Assembly (NCBI GenBank): GCA_949511625.1
Contig: CATFEX010000031.1
Coordinates: forward strand, 1-60,337
Origin: UBA11891 sp003533785
GTDB taxonomy: Bacteria; Bacteroidota; Bacteroidia; Flavobacteriales; Flavobacteriaceae
Direction of reading: 5' to 3'
DNA: 60,337 nt
The notes under the pieces were generated by a model that had not been told where the DNA came from, did no database searches, and saw nothing but the letters and a program-made list of their open reading frames with translations. The position numbers and the translations under genes were made by a program. Positions 49,757 to 57,925 of this stretch are shown here, piece by piece. The first letter of the stretch is position 1. Each line of letters begins with the position of its first letter.

Positions 49757-51211
49757 CTAGTCTGTAACTATTTGAGAGGCGACTATCCTGATCTTATCCA
49801 ATAATGCAATCAGGTGTTTGATTTGAGTTTCAGGATGAATAAGAACCACTCTCAAGTATCGCTTGTGGTTCATTTCACACGAGGTAATATAGAAATCGCC
49901 CGTCTCAATTAATTGATAGCGCAATTGGAGTTGGAAAGCATCTGACGGATTTTTTCCTTCGTAACGGAAGCAAAGGATATTTGATTCTGGAACATAAGGC
50001 GCATCAAAATCGGCTTGGCTTTGAATCAGCTCATAAAAGTCAAGGGCCAATTGATAGCAATGGTCTACATAGTCTATTATTTTCTGTTCGCCCTCGAGCG
50101 CAAAAGTCCAAAAAAGTTTAGTTCCTAGAGCTGACTTTGTACACTCTACCGTATAGGGCATGGAATCCATTCCAACTACTTCATGGGGATGGAATACATA
50201 GCTTCCTTTCTGTTTGAAATTATTGAATTGATGCCATTGGTTTTTAAACAAAACAGCTGTACAAAGGGCAGGGACACGCATCATTTTGTGAGCATCCCAA
50301 ATTAACGAATCTGCTTTCTCTATTCCTTTCAAATGGTTTTTTTCTTTATCTGAAAGCAGCGCTACCGCTCCATGGGCCCCATCAACATGATACCAGAGCT
50401 TATTTTTTTCGCAAAACTGTCCAATGGCTTCTAAAGGGTCGTAGAGTCCAGTCGAGGTTGCACAGGCATTGGCCACTACTGCCATAATACGTTTGCCTTT
50501 CTTGGTTTCTTCTGTGTAGACGCTTTCGAGATCTTCAATTATCATCACTTCATTTGAATCAACTTCTACGGGTATATAGGCCTTTTGTCCCATTCCCATG
50601 ATAGATATGGCTCGTGCGATAGAGTAGTGGGAAGTGCTTGGTCCAAGGATGACTAAGTCGGAAGGAGTGCCTTCTGTCCAGGCCTCCGGAGCTATCGCTG
50701 CTCTAGCAGCAGATAAGGCTGTCAGGTTGGCTACAGAGCCTCCATGAGTTAAAACCCCACTTCCATTGTCTGGATATCTATTGAAGTCGGTATAGTTATT
50801 TCCTTTGAACCATCCCAGTTTATCCAACATCCAATGGATCATAAATCCTTCCAGAGCTCCTCCAGCAGGGCCCATTTCGTACAAAGAAGAAGGATTGTTT
50901 GCAGTACCGTGAATCCAATCTGGAATACCCGATATGGGATGCGGAACTGCAACTTGATGCCCCATATAATGAGGATGGTGAAGGTGGTTGGTGTTTTTCA
51001 AGTAGGTCTGCGTGAACTCTAGGACTTCTTCTTGGTTTTTAAAGCCCGCCCGGAAGAGTTGTTCAGTATTCAGGTCCTTAATCAATTGACTCGGCTCTTG
51101 CTGTTGAAGCACCTGAGTTTCTAATTTTTGACTTCTATTGACATATTGCGCGAGCATTTCTCCAATTTTGGGTACCGTTGTTTCCCAAAAATTATGGTCC
51201 GCATTTTTCAT
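49757..51211 (-). CDS. PLP-dependent group II amino acid decarboxylase
   Basis: A 484-aa class II decarboxylase-fold enzyme (aromatic-amino-acid, glutamate or diaminobutyrate decarboxylase family). HYMGHQVAVPHPISGIPDWI, NPSSLYEMGPAGGALEGFMIHWML, GVLTHGGSVANLTALSAAR, YHVDGAHGAVALLS and the PLP lysine in LIWDAHKMMRVPAL (about residue 307) are all present. The substrate cannot be told; the sequence is closer in feel to tyrosine/DABA decarboxylases than to GadB. ATG 51211 is chosen over an extension to 51250. Confidence 0.85.
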   Translation of the reverse strand: MKNADHNFWETTVPKIGEMLAQYVNRSQKLETQVLQQQEPSQLIKDLNTEQLFRAGFKNQEEVLEFTQTYLKNTNHLHHPHYMGHQVAVPHPISGIPDWIHGTANNPSSLYEMGPAGGALEGFMIHWMLDKLGWFKGNNYTDFNRYPDNGSGVLTHGGSVANLTALSAARAAIAPEAWTEGTPSDLVILGPSTSHYSIARAISIMGMGQKAYIPVEVDSNEVMIIEDLESVYTEETKKGKRIMAVVANACATSTGLYDPLEAIGQFCEKNKLWYHVDGAHGAVALLSDKEKNHLKGIEKADSLIWDAHKMMRVPALCTAVLFKNQWHQFNNFKQKGSYVFHPHEVVGMDSMPYTVECTKSALGTKLFWTFALEGEQKIIDYVDHCYQLALDFYELIQSQADFDAPYVPESNILCFRYEGKNPSDAFQLQLRYQLIETGDFYITSCEMNHKRYLRVVLIHPETQIKHLIALLDKIRIVASQIVTD

Positions 51212-51255
51212 CTTCCTTTGCCTTTTTGTAAAGGTACTTTTTATCGCCAAATAAT

Positions 51256-51417
51256 TTAGCCTTTCCAGGTCCCTCCATACCGATAAAAGGGATTTTCATG
51301 TTTTAAGATTTCTGTGCATTGGCTACAACAAAAACGCCAATCTTTCGCGGGAGTCCATTGGACTCTATACATTACCGTAGCAACGGATTGGCATTTTGCA
51401 CAAGATTTTGTTTTCAC
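51256..51417 (-). CDS. 53-aa zinc-ribbon-like protein (GTG start)
   Basis: From a GTG at 51417 to the TAA at 51256 this encodes VKTKSCAKCQSVATVMYRVQ, then WTPAKDWRFCCSQCTEI, ending PFYRYGGTWKG. Two Cys pairs (C6-x2-C9 and C31-x2-C34, with C30) make a small zinc ribbon. I recall similar short proteins ending YGGTWK in many bacteria but cannot name the family. The start is two bases after the stop of the lipoprotein gene, so it lies in the same transcript. Confidence 0.72.
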   Translation of the reverse strand: MKTKSCAKCQSVATVMYRVQWTPAKDWRFCCSQCTEILKHENPFYRYGGTWKG

Positions 51418-51419
51418 AC

Positions 51420-52115
51420 CTACTGGGTCCGAAAAGAATAGACACCGGATTTACTGGTGTTTCCGTTTGAATCAACAGCAACAATTTCCCAATAATAGGT
51501 TTGATTTTGTTGGACAGATACTTCAGTATTTGTCGTAGTTGCTTGATAATTTAGCTCAGTTACAAGTGTGCTGCCATTATCGGTATCCATACGAACTTCA
51601 AAATGATCCAAATCGTTGTCCACGTCACTGGCTTCCCAAGACAGTTGAATTACTCCATCTACAACAGTGGCGGTAGAACCCGATTCAGGCGTCAATAATT
51701 CGGGAGGAAAAGGAGCGTAGTTTACCACACCCTCAGACGCCAAATAAAATTTCCAACTTTGACTTTCACTGGGTAGAGTCTCTGGAGCACCAATGGCTTT
51801 TACTAGCCATCTATAAGGTATCCCAATACCCAAGGTTACAGATTTATTTGTGGTATTTGATTGAAAGGTTTGGGTCTGATTGTTTTCTAAATTGGTAATC
51901 AAAAGATTATAATTCTGAGCATTGCTGGCTACCGTCCATTGGAAATCAACACTGCTTTGGCTATTACTAATAGCCGTTCCATCTAGGCAAGGTTCATTGT
52001 TGGCTGGAGCAACTAAAGTAACAGTGCCCGGGGGCAAGGGAGCAGGTTCGCTTCCTCCGCACTGGACGAAAAGCCCAACGATAGAAAAAACGAATAAAAT
52101 TGTTCCTTTTTTCAT
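51420..52115 (-). CDS. Fibronectin type III-like lipoprotein
   Basis: A 231-aa protein with a lipoprotein signal peptide (MKKGTILFVFSIVGLFVQC, lipidated Cys19). Two beta-sandwich domains follow, each resembling Fn3: about 35-125 (VDFQWTVASNAQNYNLLITN) and 140-231 (IQLSWEASDVDNDLDHFEVRM, TYYWEIVAVDSNGNTSKS). Its gene starts four bases after the stop of the giant surface protein, suggesting joint expression and perhaps physical association at the cell surface. Confidence 0.8.
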   Translation of the reverse strand: MKKGTILFVFSIVGLFVQCGGSEPAPLPPGTVTLVAPANNEPCLDGTAISNSQSSVDFQWTVASNAQNYNLLITNLENNQTQTFQSNTTNKSVTLGIGIPYRWLVKAIGAPETLPSESQSWKFYLASEGVVNYAPFPPELLTPESGSTATVVDGVIQLSWEASDVDNDLDHFEVRMDTDNGSTLVTELNYQATTTNTEVSVQQNQTYYWEIVAVDSNGNTSKSGVYSFRTQ

Positions 52116-52119
52116 ACTT

Positions 52120-55100
52120 CTATTCTTTCATTAGTTGGAGATTCTTAAGGGTGGTAGCCCCTTCAACTTTTAAGTAATAACTACCACTGGGCCATTCACG
52201 GGTTGGGAGCAGTACTTTTCGGTTTTGTTCCAATCGTACTTTGGCTTTATAAAGTATGCTTCCAAGGGTTGTAAATACGGTGATTTGTACTTGAGGGTCG
52301 TCTCCTCCAACATAGAGATAACTTTCTTCCTTAGCTGGATTAGGGGCAAGAACAACTTCAGATGAATTGAAATATTGTTTAGAGAATGCACCTTGACAGT
52401 CAAGACCTGTATCTATAACAATAGTATTAAGTCCTTTTTTGAGTTTGATGTCGACCGTGTTGCTTTGAATCTGTTTGGTATATCCGTTATGGGTTACATT
52501 ATAAACATTTCCTCCTGTTAAATCGTAAGATATTTGCTGTTTATTGGTTGAACTACGGCTATAGACTGTCAATGGTTGTGGGTCTTGAATATCTATATCG
52601 AAGCAACGTTCAAATACGGTTTGATCTACCCCTTCCACCGTCACACAAAGCTGATACGCACCACCGCCTAATTGTGAGAATGTAGTACTGTCTCCAGTGA
52701 GTTGCCTTGTGATGTCACTAGCACCACTCAGCTGCACATTGTAGGTGTAATTGGTGTCATCAACAGTTAGGGTAATTTCATTCTCCCCAATACATTTTTC
52801 CCTTTTTAATAAGGTGAAATTGGAAGCGGGTAGCGTAAAGATTGGGCACCCCTCTAAATTGACTCGCGTACCATAAGGAGTGTCTGGACAAATATCGTAG
52901 GGATCCCATACACCATCTTGATCCGCATCGTCAGACACGTCACCAATTCCGTCGCCGTCGCTATCTTCCTGACCTGGATTGAATTGTAGTGGACTATTAT
53001 CGATGAGGTCTTGTATGCCGTCTCCGTCTGTATCTTGTAGTACTGTAGCGGGAATCGATTCAATTTGTAAAACTTTAGAATCGTTCTCAGGAGCAACTAG
53101 ACTGTTCTGACTAACGATGACAGGAATTCTGGATTCTCCATCTTGCATATTGATGATTTCTACGTCGACTTCATAGACATTATCCCTATTGGCATCCTGT
53201 GGGTTTTCAAAGTCAGGGGGAGTGATGAAATCCAAATAATCTTCCCCGGCTTCACTGTTTTTATTCTTTTCGCCAGACTTAATCGTAAACTTATTGGCGT
53301 CTGCTCCACCTGAAATTCTCTTTCTTACTTTCCATTTACCCACTCCTTTAGTAGTTGTTTTGAAAACAGGATTGAGATATCGTTTATATGCCTCAGATTT
53401 ACCGGTACTTTCATTGGTGTCATATATTTCCACTGAAAATCCTTTTTCAACTTTGGCATTGGATATATCATTTACTTTGATAATTGCATTATACGAGCTA
53501 GAAACATTACCATCGGAGGCTGTAAATACCAATTGGTGCGATGCTTTATTTTCGAAGTCGAGATCACCCACTCGATAAAGTTGATCTCCTCTTAGCTCGA
53601 AAAGACCTTCAGAATTACCTCCTGTGAGCGATAAATTAACTGCACTTCCCTCGGGGTCCGTTACATTTATTTTACCCAAAAATTTATCGTATTGATTGAC
53701 TGCATCCGAATCATTTTCATCCACACTGATATTCACTGGATCAAAATATGGAGGCAGGTTTTGAGTTTCTTGGAAAACTTGGACTGGAATTTCAATAAAT
53801 AGATCACAATCATCCGCTTTCGAATCCGTCACTTTTAAAGTTACGACCGCAGATCCTGTATTGTTTTGAGTGAAATTAAAAATTAGATAATTACCCTCTA
53901 TACTTGCCAAAACAATATTATTGTTACTACTCAAAACTGAGAATCCAATTGCTTCTGGAAAGTCATCCTCCACTAGACTGCTGATGTCAATAATCTTATC
54001 GGAAGCCCCTTGTAAAACTTCTACAGGAGGGATACCACCCACCAAAACTGGACAATTGTTTTCAGCTTCTTGACTTTTCTCTTGAATGACTACACCCAAT
54101 GTATAATTAGAATAACAAAAAGGATTTCCATCATTCACACTAATAATCAGATCTGTAGTCCCCGATAGATCTGGATTGGCGTAAACCGTAAGTTTACCAT
54201 CTTTTATTTCAGCGTTCGCTAAACCGGTATTTGAGGAGAATACCTCAAAGTTTAATACATCACCTTCTGGATCAGTAAATAAATCAACAACTGAAAAAGT
54301 TTGTAAAATTGGAGAAAGCTCGTCAAATACGATTGGACTCAAAGAGCCAGTGAGTTCGGGACAGCGATTGTCGTTGATATCAATAATATCGCTGTTGCTT
54401 AGTCTTATTTCAATAAAGTTGGTGACAAAACAGAATCCAAAGGGATCAGAAGCTGAAACCTCAAGTATGACCAGGTCTGGGATATTTTGTTTGCTAAAGA
54501 CGGTCAATACGTTTTCAATTAAATTGAAATCGACATTCACATTTGAAAACAAATAGGCCGAATAGGAAAGTTTATCTCCGTCTGGGTCTTGGAAAAATTC
54601 ATTGAGATTGATACTAACCTCCGAAGTTGTTTCATCCAATGAAATAGGGGGTATATCCCCAATCAATTCGGGGCAGCTATTGCTGGTGACACCTTCACCC
54701 AATACTTGTACTTCGAAAGGAATATAAATTTCACAAAGGCCAAATTCATCTTTGACTCCAATGGCAGCGGGTGTCATCCCAACTTGGTCTTTGGCTTCAA
54801 GAGTAAGAACCCCTCCTTCAATGCGACTTTCCACCAAATCATTGATAGCTACAGCTCCCATGAGTTCAATACTTTCGCCATCTATATTGGCAAAATAACT
54901 ACCGTATTCAAAGCTGATGGATTCACCTTTTTGAAGACTAACTAGGAAAGGGAATTCTGCTTTGAGTATGGGACATTCCGTGTTTTGGAGTCCTAAAGGA
55001 TCATCAATATCAATGTAGAGAGATAGTATTTCAATACAATTCGAATTTTCATCATTTATCTCAATAAATACGGCACTAGAACCGGCCCCAATTTCTTTAA

Positions 55101-56955
55101 CACTGACCACCAACTCAGAACCAAATAATTCTGCGCTGATATAATCATTCTCGGTACCTAACAAGCTGAGTTTGTAATTGGCTTGAATCTGTTGATTGAG
55201 ATATTCATCAATTGTAATTCTTGCTTCTGGGGCATCCAAACTCAGAGATATTTCGGGTAACCCAGTTAATAAGGGCTGGCAATTTAATTCCAAACTAATA
55301 TCTGGAATGACTTCATAAGGTATTTCGGCACTAACAATACAGCCAGGCCCACCCCCAACAGTATTAAGTATAACAAATCCAAGTCCATACTCTTTTCCAA
55401 GTTCAACAGTCAGTAAATCGCCATTCAAGCGAACAGTTGCCATCTCAGGGTTGGTATTGTAGACATCAAACCCAAATTCGTCCCCTTCGGAATCTTGAAA
55501 GTATTCTTTCAGATCATAGGTAAAAGTTTGGTTTTCTCCTTGGGGAACAGAAATAGAACCAAAAGATGAAATAGTTTTGGGACATTCATTATTCTCAAGA
55601 CTTTGACCAAAAGGAATTTCTAAATCCAATAGATCTGCATTCTCACTAGAAACTAAAACTCCAATCCCAAGGGCCACTTCACAACCATTGCTATTGGAGG
55701 CAAATACTTCAACTATCGTTCTTCCCTCCTGAGTCCCTGTGGTAATGGTCAGTTGATTTCCTTCAATAGCCGCAGAAACAACATCAGGGTTTTCAATATT
55801 TAGGCGGTAGATTAGAGTTTCATTATTGGGGTCAGAAAAGAAAAATTTTAAATCAAAAGTTTCTTTAATAATCGACTCAGGACTAGTAACTAAGGGTTCC
55901 AATCCGCCTGTCAAAATTGGACACGTGGCAATATCCAAGGCAGTTTGATTCACTACAGTAGCAGTTTGTTCTAATGTTTTTCCTTCAATGATAACACTCA
56001 AAAAATAAGTGTTGTAGCATCCCGATTTGTTAGAGACAATAACATCAATAAATGCATCGCCTTCGATTCCAGTACTAGTAATTTGTAAAACGTTTCCTCT
56101 TAATAGCGATGCTTTTGCCACATCTGGGTTCGTAGAAAAACTTTCAAATTGAATTTCATCCCCTTCTGTAGAACTAAAGAAGCTTTTTAAATCAATTTCG
56201 AATACTTCCTCTTGCTCGTAAGCGGCGTATATAGATGGTAACGGATTGGTGTTTATTGGACAGTCAAAAGGGGGTTGAAGGGTAGATGTTACATCTAGGG
56301 AAGGCGAAGGAGGTAGTTCAATGACTAAACTCACATCACCGGTCAGTGGTTGTTCTATATCGGTGGTACCGCTAACATCTAATGTAGGAGGAGGAGTCAG
56401 ATCAATAGTGGAGGACACATCAAAGGTTGGAGGAGTCAGATCAATAGTGGAGGACACATCCAAGGTTGGAGGCGTAAGGTCGATAGTGGAGGATACATCC
56501 AAGGTTGGAGGCGTCAGATCAATAGTGGAGGACACATCTAATGTTGGAGGCGTTAGATCAACAGTTGTGGTGCCAGTTGTTGTTGGAGGAGGCGTTGGGG
56601 GTGCGACAATATCAAAAGTAAGACTTCCTGAAACCGAACAATTTGAATCGCCATCTGAGGCGCTTATGGTGAGGCTTCCATTTCCAGGATTTCCAGTAGT
56701 ATTAACAGATAGTGAGGCGCCGCTGAGAGAAAAGCTAAGTGCATCTCCATTACTTGAACTTACTGAAAAAACAAGTGCGTCTCCATCAGCATCAGAAAAA
56801 TAATCATTCAAATTGAAACTTAAAGAAACAGCTCGATCAGAAGTGGTGGTGATGGATCCAAAACCACTACTGAGGGTAGGACAGGCATTTTGAGCCAATG
56901 AAATATGGCATAGAAAAAGCCCAAATAAAAGAGGTAGGCAACGATTCATAAACAT
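52120..56955 (-). CDS. 1611-aa repeat-rich surface protein with T9SS-type C-terminus
   Basis: A giant exported protein. Signal peptide about 1-21; a first cadherin-like domain to about 115; a Pro/Thr-rich linker with five copies of a 13-residue repeat (xDLTPPTLDVSST, about 127-200); then about eight consecutive domains of roughly 100 residues, each opening with a Cys-Pro motif (FDCP about 231, ATCP 343, NECP 457, LNCQP 560, TECP 660, NSCP 760, NRCP 864, NNCP 967). A cadherin domain (SVDENDSDAVNQ) lies near 1070-1160, thrombospondin type 3 calcium repeats (DTDGDGIQDLIDNSP, EDSDGDGIGDVSDDADQDG) near 1270-1330, and a C-terminal sorting-like domain with VVLAPNPAKEESYLYV. Likely an adhesin or matrix protein secreted by the type IX system. 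Confidence 0.85.
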   Translation of the reverse strand: MFMNRCLPLLFGLFLCHISLAQNACPTLSSGFGSITTTSDRAVSLSFNLNDYFSDADGDALVFSVSSSNGDALSFSLSGASLSVNTTGNPGNGSLTISASDGDSNCSVSGSLTFDIVAPPTPPPTTTGTTTVDLTPPTLDVSSTIDLTPPTLDVSSTIDLTPPTLDVSSTIDLTPPTFDVSSTIDLTPPPTLDVSGTTDIEQPLTGDVSLVIELPPSPSLDVTSTLQPPFDCPINTNPLPSIYAAYEQEEVFEIDLKSFFSSTEGDEIQFESFSTNPDVAKASLLRGNVLQITSTGIEGDAFIDVIVSNKSGCYNTYFLSVIIEGKTLEQTATVVNQTALDIATCPILTGGLEPLVTSPESIIKETFDLKFFFSDPNNETLIYRLNIENPDVVSAAIEGNQLTITTGTQEGRTIVEVFASNSNGCEVALGIGVLVSSENADLLDLEIPFGQSLENNECPKTISSFGSISVPQGENQTFTYDLKEYFQDSEGDEFGFDVYNTNPEMATVRLNGDLLTVELGKEYGLGFVILNTVGGGPGCIVSAEIPYEVIPDISLELNCQPLLTGLPEISLSLDAPEARITIDEYLNQQIQANYKLSLLGTENDYISAELFGSELVVSVKEIGAGSSAVFIEINDENSNCIEILSLYIDIDDPLGLQNTECPILKAEFPFLVSLQKGESISFEYGSYFANIDGESIELMGAVAINDLVESRIEGGVLTLEAKDQVGMTPAAIGVKDEFGLCEIYIPFEVQVLGEGVTSNSCPELIGDIPPISLDETTSEVSINLNEFFQDPDGDKLSYSAYLFSNVNVDFNLIENVLTVFSKQNIPDLVILEVSASDPFGFCFVTNFIEIRLSNSDIIDINDNRCPELTGSLSPIVFDELSPILQTFSVVDLFTDPEGDVLNFEVFSSNTGLANAEIKDGKLTVYANPDLSGTTDLIISVNDGNPFCYSNYTLGVVIQEKSQEAENNCPVLVGGIPPVEVLQGASDKIIDISSLVEDDFPEAIGFSVLSSNNNIVLASIEGNYLIFNFTQNNTGSAVVTLKVTDSKADDCDLFIEIPVQVFQETQNLPPYFDPVNISVDENDSDAVNQYDKFLGKINVTDPEGSAVNLSLTGGNSEGLFELRGDQLYRVGDLDFENKASHQLVFTASDGNVSSSYNAIIKVNDISNAKVEKGFSVEIYDTNESTGKSEAYKRYLNPVFKTTTKGVGKWKVRKRISGGADANKFTIKSGEKNKNSEAGEDYLDFITPPDFENPQDANRDNVYEVDVEIINMQDGESRIPVIVSQNSLVAPENDSKVLQIESIPATVLQDTDGDGIQDLIDNSPLQFNPGQEDSDGDGIGDVSDDADQDGVWDPYDICPDTPYGTRVNLEGCPIFTLPASNFTLLKREKCIGENEITLTVDDTNYTYNVQLSGASDITRQLTGDSTTFSQLGGGAYQLCVTVEGVDQTVFERCFDIDIQDPQPLTVYSRSSTNKQQISYDLTGGNVYNVTHNGYTKQIQSNTVDIKLKKGLNTIVIDTGLDCQGAFSKQYFNSSEVVLAPNPAKEESYLYVGGDDPQVQITVFTTLGSILYKAKVRLEQNRKVLLPTREWPSGSYYLKVEGATTLKNLQLMKE
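56385..56573 (-). repeat. 39-bp tandem repeat inside the surface-protein gene
   Basis: About five head-to-tail copies of a 39-bp unit (for example starting at GTTGGAGGAGTCAGATCAAT on the plus strand) encode the 13-residue repeats. The central copies are nearly identical, differing at a few positions; the outer copies are degraded. The units are contiguous without spacers, so this is a coding minisatellite and not a CRISPR array. Confidence 0.9.
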
Positions 56956-57012
56956 AGTTATCTACGCAAATATTACGTACAGACGAAAGTACAAAGATTA
57001 ATATACTTTATA

Positions 57013-57867
57013 TCAGTTTTTTTCTGCTTCTGCTGTGGGACGTTGGTAGGACTGAAAAGGTTGTTTTAACAATTCTTTGATTTGATTGTTTTTGGATTCA
57101 TCTGGAAATACATCCACACCATATACAATACGTTCCCGTTCGAAATCCATGTAGGTGCCAAAGGCATGATCCCAAAGGGAAAATATATTTCCGTAATTGG
57201 CATCAGTAAAGGGGAGACGGTAGTGGTGATGAATCTTGTGCATGTCTGGCGAAACAATGACATAACGCAGCCAACGATCCAACTGTTTGGGGAGTTGGAT
57301 ATTGGCATGATTGAATTGTGATAATACCAAAGACAATGACTGATACAACATGACTAAGCCAATGGGTGCCCCAACGAGCAAGACTCCAAGTAGCGTAAAT
57401 ACAAAACGCACAACGCTTTCAAGTGGGTGATGTCTGTTGGCCGTCGTAGTGTCTACTTTGTGATCGGAGTGGTGCACCAAATGAATCATCCATAAGGGTT
57501 TGATTCGATGTTCTACCCAGTGCGGAAGATAGGCACCAATCAAATCTAGTAGCATGAGTCCAATTAGGGCAAAGGCCCATACTGGGAGATCGGGTAGCCA
57601 TTGTAAAACACCAAATTGGTTGGCTACTACCCAATCTGCTGAATTGAGTAAAAGAAATGCCAATATAAAATTAATAATCACTGTTGTGAGAGTGAAAAAT
57701 AAATTAGGCAGGGCGTGGCGCCATTTTTTGTAATTAAATTTAAATAAGGGAATGCTTCCTTCAAGTACCCAAAAAAGGGTTAAACCAGAAACAAGAATCA
57801 GGCTCCTGTGGGAGGAAGGGATCGTTTCAAAATAGTCAATTATCATCTGCATAACATCCATTTGCAT
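57013..57867 (-). CDS. Sterol desaturase / fatty acid hydroxylase family protein
   Basis: A 284-aa membrane di-iron protein with four to five helices. The His motifs HWVEHRI, HLVHHSDHKVD, RHHPLES and HKIHHHY match the fatty acid hydroxylase superfamily (ERG3/sterol C5 desaturase type). Bacterial members hydroxylate lipids or carotenoids, or cleave alkylglycerol ethers; which applies here cannot be told. Several in-frame ATGs (57867, 57852 and 57846) compete as start. Confidence 0.85.
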   Translation of the reverse strand: MQMDVMQMIIDYFETIPSSHRSLILVSGLTLFWVLEGSIPLFKFNYKKWRHALPNLFFTLTTVIINFILAFLLLNSADWVVANQFGVLQWLPDLPVWAFALIGLMLLDLIGAYLPHWVEHRIKPLWMIHLVHHSDHKVDTTTANRHHPLESVVRFVFTLLGVLLVGAPIGLVMLYQSLSLVLSQFNHANIQLPKQLDRWLRYVIVSPDMHKIHHHYRLPFTDANYGNIFSLWDHAFGTYMDFERERIVYGVDVFPDESKNNQIKELLKQPFQSYQRPTAEAEKN

Positions 57868-57925
57868 GTATAAATATACCTATTTTTAAAAATCCAGCTC
57901 AACTATTATTGAATTGTCAATGGAA

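Noticed and set aside
56385..56573. Possible CRISPR array
   Set aside because: The 39-bp units are contiguous with no spacers, are in frame with a protein repeat and have no cas genes nearby.
56321..56803. 160-codon plus-strand frame rich in Gly-Val-Arg-Ser repeats
   Set aside because: It is the antisense of the 39-bp repeat region of the surface-protein gene; the apparent repeats simply mirror the real ones.
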